Assembly (NCBI GenBank): GCA_029891385.1 | Contig: CM057228.1 | Span: forward strand, 57,853,783-57,917,782 | Length of the DNA stretch: 64,000 bases | Source: Erythroxylum novogranatense | Lineage: Eukaryota; Streptophyta; Magnoliopsida; Malpighiales; Erythroxylaceae | Direction: 5' to 3' | Part shown: positions 47,531 through 58,197 of the stretch, piece by piece | How positions within the stretch are numbered: position 1 is the stretch's first letter | Layout of the letters: the number at the start of each line of letters is the position of its first letter | Program-made: the position numbers and the translations under genes | Notes under the pieces: model-generated | Seen by the model: only the letters and a program-made list of their open reading frames with translations | What the model was told of the DNA's origin: nothing | Databases searched by the model: none

Positions 47531-48790
47531 TACTTGAGAGAAAATAATTTGCGAATTATGTAGAGCTATCTTACTGTAAGAAAGAGAATTATGTAGAGCT
47601 ATCTTACTGTAACAAAGCTCAAAAAATGAGTTTGTCAACTTCTCTCAACCTTTATCTCTCCTATCTTTCAAAGTTCAGGTACGAATTGTTTCATTGAAGT
47701 TAAGAGGAGAAAGGTTTCAAAGTTTAAATATAGACGTATCAGTGGACCGTCTAGCATCTGAAAGAAAGACAGAGCTAGAAATATGCGATGAAATGTTATT
47801 ATGATTATACATGTAAATATAATAACAAATATATATATTAGTGAGATGATGTCGAAGCAGACGGAGCTGAAAAGCATACGACAAAAGAAAAACAGACAGG
47901 AGTTGAAAAGCAGAAGGAAGCAAAAACAGAAGGAAGCAAAAGGAGACGCAAGCAAAAGTAGACGATGAGCCATACTTGAGAGAAAAATAATTTGCGAATT
48001 ATGTAGAGCTATCTTACTGTAACAAAGCTCAAAAAATGAGTCTGTCAACTTCTCTCAACCTTTATCTCTCCTATCTTTCAAAGTTCAGGTACGAATTGTT
48101 TGATTGAAGTTAAGAGGAGAAAGGTTTCAAAGTTTAAATATAGACATATCAGTGGACCGTCTGGCATCTGAAAGAAAGACAGAGCTAGAAATATGCGATG
48201 AAATGTTATTATGATTATACATGTAAATATAATAACAAATATATATATTAGTGAGACGATGTCGAAGTAAGACGATAGAAGTGAGACAATAGAAGTAAGA
48301 CGATCAAAGTAAGACAGTGAAAAGCAGACGAAAGAAGAAAAACATACGGAAGTTGAAAAGCAGAGGAAAGCAAAAGCACACGGAAGCTGAAAAGCATACG
48401 AGAAAAGAAAAACAGACGGGATTTGAACAGCAGACGGAAGCAAAAACAGTCGGAAGCAAAAGGAGACGCAAGCAAAAGCAGATGAAAGCAAAAGCAGACG
48501 ATGAGCCATACTTGAGAGAAAAATAATTTGCGAATTATGTAGAGCTATCTTACTGTAACAAAGCTCAAAAAATGACTATGTCAACTTCTCTCAACCTTTA
48601 TCTCTCCTATCTTTCAAAGTTCAGATACGAATTATTTGATTGAAGTTAAGAGGAGAAAGGTTTCAAAGTTTAAATATAGACGTATCAGTGGACCGTGTGG
48701 CATCCGAAAGAAAGACAGAGATAGAAATATGCGATGAAATGTTATTATGATTAGATATTTAAATATAATAACAAATATATATATTAGTGA
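47186..48790. repeat. Higher-order tandem repeat, four units
   Basis: Units starting GAAAGAAAGACAGAG at about 47192, 47760, 48178 and 48709 each contain an AAATATGCGATGAAATGTTA segment and an ATATATATATTAGTGAGA segment; the first three continue into a minisatellite array, GCCATACTTGAGAGAA and a TATA/leader module. Unit length varies (about 420-570 bp), mainly from array length. TATA/leader modules near 47705, 48120 and 48655 repeat with the unit. Confidence 0.85.
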
Positions 48791-48849
48791 TTCCTTTTAT
48801 TTAATTTATTAATGTAAATAGTATGATTCCTATTAGGGATAAATTTTTT

Positions 48850-49100
48850 TTTGCCTTAAACCAGAGGTAGATTAACTTGAAAATCGTCTGAAATCATTCA
48901 AAAGATACCACAATGTGACATTAAAAGTTTATGAGAATCTGGGTATAATTAAATTTTTGCGTTAAGCCAGAGGTAGATTAACTTGAAAATCGTGTGACAT
49001 TAAAAGTTTATGAGAATCTGGGTTTTTTCCTATTACGATGGAAGTCTGTGGTGGACTGTGCGTCTAATTTTCGCGAACATTCGGTGCTGCCGATCGGCTT
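48850..49100 (-). pseudogene. Two duplicated fragments of the RPA gene 3' end
   Basis: The sequence AAACCAGAGGTAGATTAAC through CATTAAAAGTTTATGAGAAT occurs twice (48855-48945 and 48965-49080) and matches 32185-32330, the tail and 3' flank of the RPA-like gene. The second copy reaches the coding tail (minus strand HRNRKKP). Confidence 0.7.
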
Positions 49101-49119
49101 TTCCATTTGATATCCATTT

Positions 49120-49640
49120 TATCGTCTGACTTTCACTCTGTCTTACTTTTATATCGTCTTACTTTCACTTGGTCTTTACCTCTATCGTCTTACCTTGACT
49201 TCGTCTTTACTTTAAAAAATAACACGAAGCGATATGTCAGACGAACTGGAAACCAAGACGAAGTAGTTACCATATTATGCAATCTAATATTACAATTCTT
49301 GTAAATACAATCCTGGTGAGCGCATTTACAATCTTCCTATTGTCTGCACTACGCCTTCTTTATTTCAGCCATCCTTTTTCAGTTTTTATCGTCTTACTTT
49401 CACTCCGTCTTACTTTTATATCGTCTTACTTTCACTTCGTGTTCACTTCTATCGTCTGACTTTGACTTCGTCTTCACTTCTATCGTCTCACTTTTACTTC
49501 GTCTTTACTTTTAAAAATAACACGAAGCGATATGTCAGAAGAACTGGAAACCGAGACGAAGCAGTTACCATATTATGCCATCTAATATTACAATTCGTCA
49601 AGATACAATCTTGGTCAAGGCATTTACAATCTTCCTATTG
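49120..49640. repeat. Inverted minisatellite with a roughly 297-bp tandem duplication
   Basis: CGTCTTACTTTCACTTCGTC-type units (complement of the main arrays) are followed by AACACGAAGCGATATGTCAG and CATTTACAATCTTCCTATTG; the whole block is repeated at 49213-49345 and 49510-49640. Confidence 0.75.
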
Positions 49641-50215
49641 GATCACAAGTACCCGCTATATGGACTGAGACTGACGATGAACAACATGATAACTCTCCTC
49701 ATATCCAAGTCAGCACTACGCCTTCTTTGTTTGACGCATCCTTTCTCATATTTTTCTCCCCTGAGAACATGATAAATCTCCTCATATCCAAGTCTGCACT
49801 ACGTCTTCTTTATAGACAAAGAGACTTCAGATCCGACGTAGAGTTGGTCTCAAGGGTGGGAACACATCATCCATAGAATATGGAATGGCACTGACGATGA
49901 GAACATGATAAATCTCCTCATATCCAAATCTGCACTAGGTCTTCTTCATAGACAAAGAGACTTCAGAGTGTTACCCAAAAACTGATTCACACATTAGACG
50001 TCGGACGTAAAGTTGGTCAAGGCTAGGAATACATCATCAGATGTCGAGTTGGCCTTGGGTGGGAGCACATCTGACGTGGAGTTGGTGAACACTAATAGAC
50101 ATGATAAATCTCCTCATATCCAAGTCTCCACTACGTCTTCTTTATGTGAGCCATCCTTTTTAAGGATGCCAACATGATAAATTTCCTCATATCCAAGTCC
50201 GTCGTAGGCTAAGAG
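49640..50215 (+). repeat. Minisatellite derived from a Rep-gene fragment
   Basis: At 49643-49712 the plus strand matches the Rep gene coding strand (38475-38540 in complement: TATATGGACTGAGACTG, AACATGATAA, CATATCCAAGTC). The piece AACATGATAAATCTCCTCAT through ACTACGTCTTCTTT then recurs near 49681, 49767, 49902, 50098 and 50170, interspersed with a GACGTAGAGTTGGT-type unit. Confidence 0.8.
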
Positions 50216-50680
50216 TTGGTGAGCACTGATATTCTTTCGACACCAACGACGGTCGACAGCAACAATAGCGAAACTCCCAAAACACCTGTACACACCCAAA
50301 GAAGCGTAAAGAAGATTTACAAGTAACAGAGGAATAAAAGTAACATGAAGCGAAAACGAAGAGCAACAAAGCTTAAAGAATATTTACAAGTAACAGAGGA
50401 ATAAAAGTAACATGAAGCAAAAACGAAGAGCAAGTGGAACCTGGGACGAAACGGTAACAACATCCGATGCCGAGTTGGTAAACAACCTTATGCTAGGTTC
50501 ACTAGGTTCAAGATACAACATCCGACGCCGGGTTGGTGAACACTGATACCACAGCAACAACAGTCGATAGGAACAACAGCTACGACAACCACCACAACCA
50601 CAGCTGGAGAAAGTAGAGGAAGCCAAGGGCGGAGAGGAAAAACAAAGAGAGAGAATACATATAAGTAGCACAAGGGCATG
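50187..50680. other. Helitron 5' region, no gene seen
   Basis: The region contains further CCGACGCCGGGTTGGTGAAC-type units (50464, 50520), a duplicated GTAACAGAGGAATAAAAGTA segment (50325 and 50392), and CAA/CCA-rich low complexity at 50550-50600. Minus-strand frames here lack domains. Confidence 0.5.
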
Positions 50681-50718
50681 CATTGCGCGGCCGCATGCGT
50701 TGTCGCCTCACAAAATAT

Positions 50719-50845
50719 TGCATCAGAAGATTGGGTCAGAAGATTGCGTGTATATCGCGGCAAGACACAACATTCAATAAACAGAAGATTGGGTCAGAAG
50801 ATTGCATTTATATTGCGCGAAGAAGACACAACATTCAATAACAAG
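50719..50845. repeat. Tandem duplication near the Helitron 5' end
   Basis: CAGAAGATTGGGTCAGAAGA, an ATAT-containing segment and GACACAACATTCAATAA occur twice with a period of about 62-65 bp. Confidence 0.8.
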
Positions 50846-50871
50846 AAAAAGAATATAAGCCACTGGATTAA

Positions 50872-50926
50872 ATGGACGATAGGGATCGATTCTGTGGTCG
50901 TCCATCCCATTCCCTCTTAGTATAGA
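50872..50926 (-). other. Helitron 5' terminus with subterminal inverted repeat
   Basis: The minus strand starts TCTATACTAAGAGGGAATG at 50926, after host A. ATGGACGA (50872-50879) and TCGTCCAT (50898-50905) form an 8-bp inverted repeat just inside. A TC start with TATACTA is typical of plant Helitrons. Confidence 0.85.
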
Positions 50927-51033
50927 TACTTAACGAATCAACAACGTTAGTTCTCTCTTTCTTCTCCTCCTCTCTTTTTCTTCTAACCTTTCTTTCTGAA
51001 TTCACTCGCTAAAATTTGTAAGGACCATTAATC

Positions 51034-51500
51034 ATGATTGATAGAACGCAAGCAACTGAGCTTAGACGGATCAATTCGAACTTGAAAACACAGCTATAAA
51101 ATCAGGCCAGAAATGAAAATTTGACGATGGAGAACTAGAATCGAATGCAGCGTTAAGAGAAGTTGGGAAAACTCAAAACTGTGTTTCACTAGTTTATGTG
51201 CACTATGGGGAAACCCACGGATTCGAGCTCCTTGGGAGTGACGAGAGCTTCATCAGGAGGAGCAGAATGCACAATTCCCACGATGTTCAACAAGATTAAT
51301 TTCCCCGTGTTTGAAAGGACTGTGGTTAAAGGATGAATCTATAAATGTGAACAGTTTTTTGCATTAGTAACACATCAAGAAATCGGAAGGTGGACATCAC
51401 AATGATGCACCCGGAAGGGAAGCCCAGGAATGCTACCAACCTACAACGAGAAGCTATGTTGGTAATGAACAATGGAATGGGAGGAGCTCACAGTTATGGT
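51034..51500 (+). pseudogene. Ty3/gypsy gag remnant, 5' part
   Basis: From ATG 51034 the plus frame reads MIDRTQATELRR and later NFPVFERTVVKG, a stop, then IYKCEQFFAL, which resembles the start of the retrotransposon gag domain in plant gypsy elements (usually with Trp in place of the stop). Several stops break it. It is cut at 51500 by a copia element and continues at 58198. Confidence 0.7.
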
Positions 51501-51930
51501 TGATTGAATTTTATCGTTATTTTGTGGACTAACATAATAAATATAATTTTGTATAAATCTTGATTAATTAGATGTCAATGATACTTTTTTCATACTTGTC
51601 ATTGGGCCTATATTTATGGGCTTGCTATGATAGGTAGGCTTGAATCATATTTTGTAGTACACAGAAGACCCTACTGCTAGCCGACCTTAAATACAGTTGC
51701 CAAATTGAAAAGTGTACGGGTTTCTAATCGGGGTTTAGAATAGCAGTAGTAAATCCTCTGCATCTCTGTCGGTCCGTTTCACAGAAAATAACAAAGGACT
51801 CAATTGTTCCTAAATTTTCATGTATTTATCCATACAATTCTTGAATCTAGCATGTTGCAATCATAAGGTTAGTCTAATTGTGTTGATTAATTGCGAAATT
51901 AATTTGTAATTTTGTGTTGATTTTCCTTCA
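51501..51930 (+). mobile_element. Ty1/copia 5' LTR (430 bp)
   Basis: The LTR begins TGATTGAATTTTATC and ends TTTTCCTTCA. The copy at 57763-58192 has the same length and is clearly homologous with scattered substitutions. The five bases before it (ATGGT) equal those after the 3' LTR. Confidence 0.95.
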
Positions 51931-51931
51931 A

Positions 51932-51945
51932 GTGTTATCAGAGCT
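51932..51945 (+). other. Copia primer binding site
   Basis: GTGTTATCAGAGCTTC one base after the LTR is the initiator-Met tRNA PBS (TGGTATCAGAGC) with one change. Confidence 0.85.
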
Positions 51946-53130
51946 TCGTTAACCCTAATTGTGACTGCTAATTTTGAGTAATTTTTGAGATTAGATATTG
52001 CGTTTTTATGGAACTTGAGTTTTGTTTATTGGGCCTTTTAGTTTTATTAATTTGTTTTCTATGAATCTGTTTTGCTATTGTTGATTTGTTTCAATTTGGT
52101 GTTAAATCGTATGGTAAGTATGTTGAATTTTTTGTTGTTTTTGTTAAAACCTAGAACTAAAAAAATGCAAACCATTAACGATCCTTTTTGAATTTTTTCC
52201 GAACCTTTTTAGTAGCTTTTTTCATGAAAATGTTTGAGGGCTTTGATAGATCATTAAATTCTGAATCTAATGACACCAATTTTGTTGCAAACGGATCAAA
52301 ATTGAGCAAGATATCACCATTTTTTCACATTGGATTGTGAACCGAGTCGAGCGACCCAAATTGCAGGGTTTCAGGTAAGGAAGACACAGTCTAACCCGGC
52401 TGGTCTTTCCCCATGTTAGGCCTAGTCCCTTGGTCGTTTTGTTCCAAATTTTTCCAGTTTGCTCCACTTGCCCAGTTCTAATTAATGATATCTTTCTGGA
52501 ATTTTTGGATAATAGATATTTTTATTTTTATTTTTCCTGAATATTAAATTTAATAAAAACATATTGTACTCTCTGAATTTTATCTTGAAAATTTTTGTAC
52601 TTATTTCTAGTATTTTTTGTGCATTTAGGGTTTTGTGTACTTTCAGTGCTAATATAGTTATGCACCAAAATTAATTTGGATGTAGTGTATGCATATAATG
52701 TTATATTATATGATTGATGGTTAATTTTGTAGTTGTGGTGCTAACTTGAACTTATGAGGGCGATCTTGGGAATGATATTAGACTATTGTCATTCACGTTG
52801 TGTAATTGTGAGTTCGCCTATCATGAGACCAATTATTTCAAAATGCATTTGTGATGTTGTCATTGGGCATACATTAGATACTATGTTAATGATGCACTTA
52901 CCCTATCGGTTTGTTTTTATCAATGTGGTTTCTAATGCTTTGTTTAATTCATCGAATTATGTCTTTAAGTTTTTAGTATCCTATCGATATTAGCTTTAGG
53001 GCATAATTTAATGTTCTTGGTGATCTGTGTTATAATTCGAGACCCTTAGGCAAGATTGCAATTGCATGAAAACCCAGTTGTGTTGTTTGCCTAATTATGC
53101 TAGTTGTTGATACATTTGCTAAATCTCCCT
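51946..53130 (+). other. Copia leader, non-coding
   Basis: About 1.2 kb between PBS and gag is AT-rich with no recognisable domain. It presumably holds the packaging leader of the element. Confidence 0.55.
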
Positions 53131-53985
53131 ACTTTTTATCAATTTCTAGCTTTGGATTCTTTGATTAAGCTGAATGGGACCAATTATGAGGACTGATTTG
53201 AATCATTGAACCTTTTTTTGGCAGTTTCTAATGTTGATGTTGCTCTCCTTGAGAATGAGCCTGCACAACTCACTATTGAGTCTTCCGTTGCAGATATAGC
53301 TAAATATGATAAGTGGGCTAGTTCTAATAAGGTTTGTTTGATAAGTATCAAGTTCATAATAGAGAAGACTATTAAAGAGAGCATCACATAAACTGATAAT
53401 GCCAAAAATTATCTCAAGGCTGTTGGAGAAAAATTCCAGAAGTTTGATAAGACTAAAAAGTCTATTTACTTGTCTTTACTGTCTAAGACCAAGTATGATG
53501 ATGTGGGTGGTGTTCATGAGCATGTTATGAAGCTTGTGAACTGGTATAACAAGTTGAAGGCCATGAAAGTTATGCTGGGAGAGGTTTATCTGATCTGACA
53601 GGTGTTTGAATCTCTTCCATCTGAGTTTGATGTTCTCAGGACTACTTATCATGCTCAGAAAGATGAATGGAGCATTGACGAGTTGATTTCCATTCTTATT
53701 TAAGAGAAGTATACTATAAAGAAGGGAAAATCTCACAGTTTTCATCACACTTCTCACAAGAGTGGTGACAAGAAGAAATTTTATAGAAACAAATAGATTA
53801 AGCCTCAATTTAAGAAGAAGGGAAATGATAAACCTGCATTACCTTCTGGGCATAGTGAGAGTTATGGTGCTAAGCCCAAGTCTGTTTTTAATGGAAACTA
53901 CAACTTTTGTTAAGAACATGAACATAGGCAGCGTGACTGTGTAAAGTTTAAGAACTGGTTGGCAAAGAAGAAAGGTATATGTCAA
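53130..53985 (+). pseudogene. Copia gag remnant
   Basis: The plus frame begins with LIKLNGTNYED and continues through a UBN2-type gag region (AKYDKWASSNKV, YLSLLSKTKYDDV, FESLPSEFDVLR) to a zinc-knuckle-like NFC ... HRQRDCVKF. It is interrupted by several TGA, TAA and TAG codons, many of which look like single-base changes. Gag would form the virus-like particle; this copy cannot. Confidence 0.85.
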
Positions 53986-54019
53986 ATCTTTTTCTATTTT
54001 GAATGAAATCTGGTTGATG

Positions 54020-54300
54020 TTTTTCCTAATTCATGGTGGCTAGACACTGGTGCAACTATTCATGTAACGAACTCATTGTAGGAGTCCAAAAGCAGGCGGA
54101 AACCATATAAAGGGGAGTTGATGGTGCAATTAGGAGATGGATTTAATGTTAATTTTGAGCACATAGGAGTAGTTTCCTTGAAGTTGAGTAGTGGACATGA
54201 TGTGCTTTTGAAAGATACTATTTATGTGCTTTCTATGAGAATGAATTTGATTTCAGTTTTTTTTTTACATAATTGTGGGATACATTTTCCATATAATCAA
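54020..54300 (+). pseudogene. Copia protease remnant
   Basis: WWLDTGATIHVTNS carries the DTGA aspartic protease motif and is followed by LGDGFNVNFEHIGVVSLKL and a LKDTIYVL segment, as in copia pol. A stop follows the catalytic segment. Confidence 0.8.
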
Positions 54301-54469
54301 TAATGGTATTATTTTGTACTATGATTCTACTATTGTTGGTTCTACAATTATGCGTGATGGATTGTTTATGTTAATTGCTAAATTATTCTCGTTTTGATCG
54401 ACCACCTGATGATGTTAATGCTGTTGTTGGAAAGAAACGTCGGAGAGTTACTGAAAAATCTTCTATATT

Positions 54470-55249
54470 GTGGCATAAACGGTTATGACATATCTCTAAG
54501 GAGAGAATGGAGAGGTTGATTAAGGAAACTATTTTACATGACCTAGACTTCTATAATTTTGACACTTGTATTGATTGCATGCTAAAGTAAGAAAGAAGGA
54601 AATGACTAGGAAGGAGGAACCATTACAGATAATTCACACAGACATCTGTGGACTCATTACTCCTATTTCCATGCGAGGCTATAAATACTTCTTCACCTTC
54701 ATTGATGATTTTTCTCGATATGGTTAGATTGAATTGTTGTGTGAGAAATTTGAATCCTTGGATGCTTTTAAAGCACTGAAAAATGTCATTGAATTGCAAC
54801 TAGGGAAGCAGATCAAATGTGTAAGATCTGATAGAGGTGGTGAGTATTATGGTCGGTATGATGAAACTGGTAGAAACCCTAGCCCTTTTGCTAAATACTT
54901 GTAGGATTGTGGAATTGAAACGCAATATACTATGCCTGGAACTCCTCAACAAAATGGGATTGTAGAGAGACGAAATCATACTCTCATGGAGATGGTTAGG
55001 TGCATGTTTAGTCACTCCACCTTACCAGAGTTCTTGTGGGGAGATGCTTTGAGGACTGCTATTTGTGTTCTCAATCATGTGCCTAGTAAATCTGTACCAA
55101 AGACTCCTTTTGAGCTTATATCAGGAAAGAAGCCCAGTTTGAAGCATTTCTGTATTTGGGTTTGGGGCTGTAAGGCTGAGGTAAGGACTTATAATCCTCA
55201 GCTGAAGAAGCTTGATCCTAGAACTATTTCAGGTTATTTGATTGGTTAA
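54470..55249 (+). pseudogene. Copia integrase remnant
   Basis: An N-terminal HHCC-like region (LWHKRL ... HISKERMERL ... CIDC) leads to the catalytic core: HTDICG, FIDDFSRYG, VRSDRGGEYYG and [12 protein letters not shown] hold the D-D-E residues. A GKKPSLKH segment follows. Stops occur at about 54486, 54725 and 54902. Confidence 0.88.
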
Positions 55250-55679
55250 TGTACTGGCTCAAGAGGTTCAAGGTTCTATTGTCCCAATCACACTACTAGA
55301 GTCATTGAATCAGATCGGGCTATCTATTTTGAAGGGGACATGAAACATAATGAAAGACATGAGTCTTATGTTGTTGATTTCAAAGAGGATCGTGTTGTTG
55401 TTCCTACACCTATTGTTTTTCATCCTGAGGCATTTCAGACTCCTCTAATTCATGATGATGTTGTTGATCTAGGAAATGATGTTGATATTCCTCAACAGGT
55501 TGGCAATGATACTCAATCCCAGATGTGGTTGTAGTTCCACCTAGGAGATCCAAAGGACTCCTAAATCCATTGAGTCTTCTAAATTCCAAAGACTATTACA
55601 TTTACTTGGAGGAGCATGAATTCAATTTAGTTGAAGAATCAGATCCAATGTCTTTTCAGGATGCCATTTTCTAGTCCTC

Positions 55680-56840
55680 GTAGTTCATAATGGTTTGCAA
55701 CCATGGAAGATGAGCTGGCTTCTATAAGTATGAATGGTGTTTGGGATTTGGTGGAATTACCCAATGGTTGTAAGAATATTGGGTGTAAATGGGTCTTTAA
55801 GACTAAACATGATGCTAGAGATGGGATAGAAAGGTATAAAGCCAGACTTGTTGCAAAAGGATATAACCAGAGGGAGGTATAGACTATAAAGAGACTTTTT
55901 CTCTGGTCATTACTAAAGATTCATTATGTATTATGATGGATTTAGTTGCTCATTTTGATTTGGAGCTCCATCAAATTGATGTGAAAACTACTATACTAAA
56001 TGGTGATTTGTATGAAGATGTTTTTATGAAGCAACCTGCTGGCTTTGTTGAGAAAGGTAAGGAACACATGGTATGCAAATTGAGAAGATCCATCTATGGG
56101 CTGAAACAAGCCTCCAGACAATGGTACTTGAAGTTTGACCAAATTGCTTGCTCCCTTGGCTTCAAGGAAAATGTTATTGATCAATGCATTTACTTGAAGA
56201 ATAGTGGGAGAAAATTCATAATTCTTGTCTTATATGTTGATGACATTCTTTTAGCCAGTAATGATATGAGTTTTCTTTTTGAGAATAAACAAAGGTTGAT
56301 AGCTCATTTTGATATGAAAGATCTTGGCGATGCTTCTTTTATTTTGGGCATTGAAATTTATCATGATGAATCTCGTGGTATTCTTGGTTTGTCTCAGAAA
56401 AGTTATATTGAAAAGATCTTAAATAGATTCAACATTAAGACTTGTAATCCTTGCAGTGCGTCCATTCAAAAGGGTGACAAACTCTCGAATAGCCAGTATC
56501 CTCAACATGATAAAGATAAGTTAGAGATGAAAAAGGTCCCATATGCTTCTACTGTTAGTAGTCTTAGGTATGCTCAAATTTGTACACGTTTAGATATTGC
56601 TTTTGTTATTGGTGTACTTGGGAGATACTTGAGCAACCCTGGTGTGGGTCATTGGCAAGTTGTAAAACGAATTCTGAGGTATCTACAACGTACTAAAGAT
56701 TACATGCTCACTTATAGGATGTCTGATCACCTTAGGGTGATAGGTTATTCTGATTTCGATTATGGTGGCTGCCCTGATGATCACAAATTCACGTCCGGAT
56801 ATATCTTTATGCTTGCTAGAGGAGTTGTATCTTGAAAAAG
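55680..56840 (+). pseudogene. Copia reverse transcriptase
   Basis: The RT runs from MEDELASISMNGVWDLV through GCKWVFKTK and, after a break near 55878, a 300-codon open frame with QIDVKTTILNGDL, YGLKQASRQWY and the catalytic LYVDDILLAS. It is upstream of RNase H, the copia order PR-INT-RT-RH. The TAG near 55878, which also lacks a conserved turn of sequence, makes it non-functional as one polyprotein. Confidence 0.92.
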
Positions 56841-56859
56841 TGTTAAACAAACACTTACT

Positions 56860-57225
56860 AAAACTTGAACTATAAAGGCAGAGTATGTGGCCTATTATGA
56901 AGCTACTCGACAAGCAATATGGTTGAGGAATTTCATTTCTAAGCTTCATCTTATGGAGAGTGTTTCCAGACCTTTAACCATATATTGTGATAACTCTGCT
57001 GTGGTAGGCTTCTCTCAAATATTCAAGAACTCTAAGCATTTGAAGCATTTTGATACAAAGTATATGTTTGTTAGAGAGAAGGTTAAGGAGTTTCAGACCC
57101 GTATAGAGCATATAACCATCGATCTTATGGTGACAGATCCTCTAACTAAAGGCTTGATTGTTAAGGATTTTGTGAATCATATAACCCGTATGGGTCTATT
57201 TAGATCTTTTGATGCCTTGGATTAG
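56860..57225 (+). pseudogene. Copia RNase H remnant and pol C-terminus
   Basis: KAEYVAYYEATRQAIWLR with IYCDNSAVVGFSQ, KHFDTKYMFVREKV and DPLTKGL are the standard RNase H and pol-tail blocks of copia elements. A stop at about 56865 precedes it. Confidence 0.88.
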
Positions 57226-57744
57226 TGGGAGTCTGTCTTTTATGTTAATTTGATAGCAACATTGTATTTGACTATTTTATTATTCAGTTTAGAGACTTTT
57301 GCTTATAATTTTTGCTATTATTGTTATTGCCATATACTTTATTAATATAGTGCACGGATACATTTAAATGTTTGTATATATATGGCATTTTGTTGGAGAC
57401 ATTTGTACCCAGTCTCATTTTTTTGTTTTGAGATATTTTGTTAAATCTCAGTTGGCATCTTGGGTGGATGCTTAGGCCATTTTGTTTGGACTTGCACAAA
57501 TAGATCACCATTTTGTGTGCATTTTCTTATGATACATTATGTTTAGGTCATCGAGGTATGGGTATCTTGTATATATGTTATCAGTACTCCTATCAGATCT
57601 GATTTCTATAATGTTAAGGTACTTGTAACCTCATTTTGGACTTATGATTGAGAGATTGTTGGCTTTACTTTGACATCCTATTGTGGCCACATATTGTTAT
57701 ATTAATCACGGGATTTGTTTCTATTGTTCATTGATATTGGTTAT

Positions 57745-57762
57745 GCTATCTAAGTGAGAGAA
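57745..57762 (+). other. Copia polypurine tract
   Basis: TAAGTGAGAGAA directly precedes the 3' LTR start TGATAGAATTTTATC. Confidence 0.65.
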
Positions 57763-58192
57763 TGATAGAATTTTATCATAATTTTGTGGACTAGCATAAT
57801 AAACATAAATTTATACAAATCCTGATTAATTAGATGTCAATGGTACTTCTCTCTTACATGTCAATGAGCCTGTGTTTATGTGCTTGCTATGATGGGTAGG
57901 CTTAACCCATGTTTTGCAGTGCACAGAAGGCCCTACTGCTATTCGACCTTAAATACAGTCACCCCATTGAGAACTGTACGGGTTTCTAATCAGGGTTTGG
58001 GATAGCAGTAGTCAATTCTCTGCATCTCTATCGCTCCGCTTCACAGAAAATAATAATGGACCCAATTGTTCTTCAATTTCCAGGTATTTGTCCATACAAT
58101 TCTTGAATCTTGCATGTTGCAATCATAGGGCTAGTCTAATTGTGTTGATTAATTACGAAATTAATCTATAATTTCGTGTTGATTTTTCTTCA
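57763..58192 (+). mobile_element. Ty1/copia 3' LTR (430 bp)
   Basis: Same length and ends as the 5' LTR, with many scattered substitutions, so the insertion is old. ATGGT at 58193-58197 repeats ATGGT at 51496-51500, a perfect 5-bp target duplication. Confidence 0.95.
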
Positions 58193-58197
58193 ATGGT

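Larger units (their letters stand above)
20765..50926 (-). mobile_element. Giant Helitron (rolling-circle transposon), minus strand, with nested insertions
   Basis: On the minus strand the element begins TCTATACTAAGAGGG after a host A (plus-strand T at 50927) and ends with hairpin TGCGCATTTGCGCA, a short spacer and CTAG before a host T (plus-strand A at 20764). This is the canonical Helitron signature of TC start, hairpin, CTRR end and insertion between A and T. Rep-helicase and RPA1-like genes lie inside in the same orientation, as in plant Helitrons. The span is 30162 bp; subtracting an LTR at 25126-27917 and a 5.05-kb insertion at about 41166-46219 leaves about 22 kb. I found no convincing internal terminus, but several merged Helitrons cannot be excluded. 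The coding genes are damaged, so this copy is unlikely to move by itself. Confidence 0.8.
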
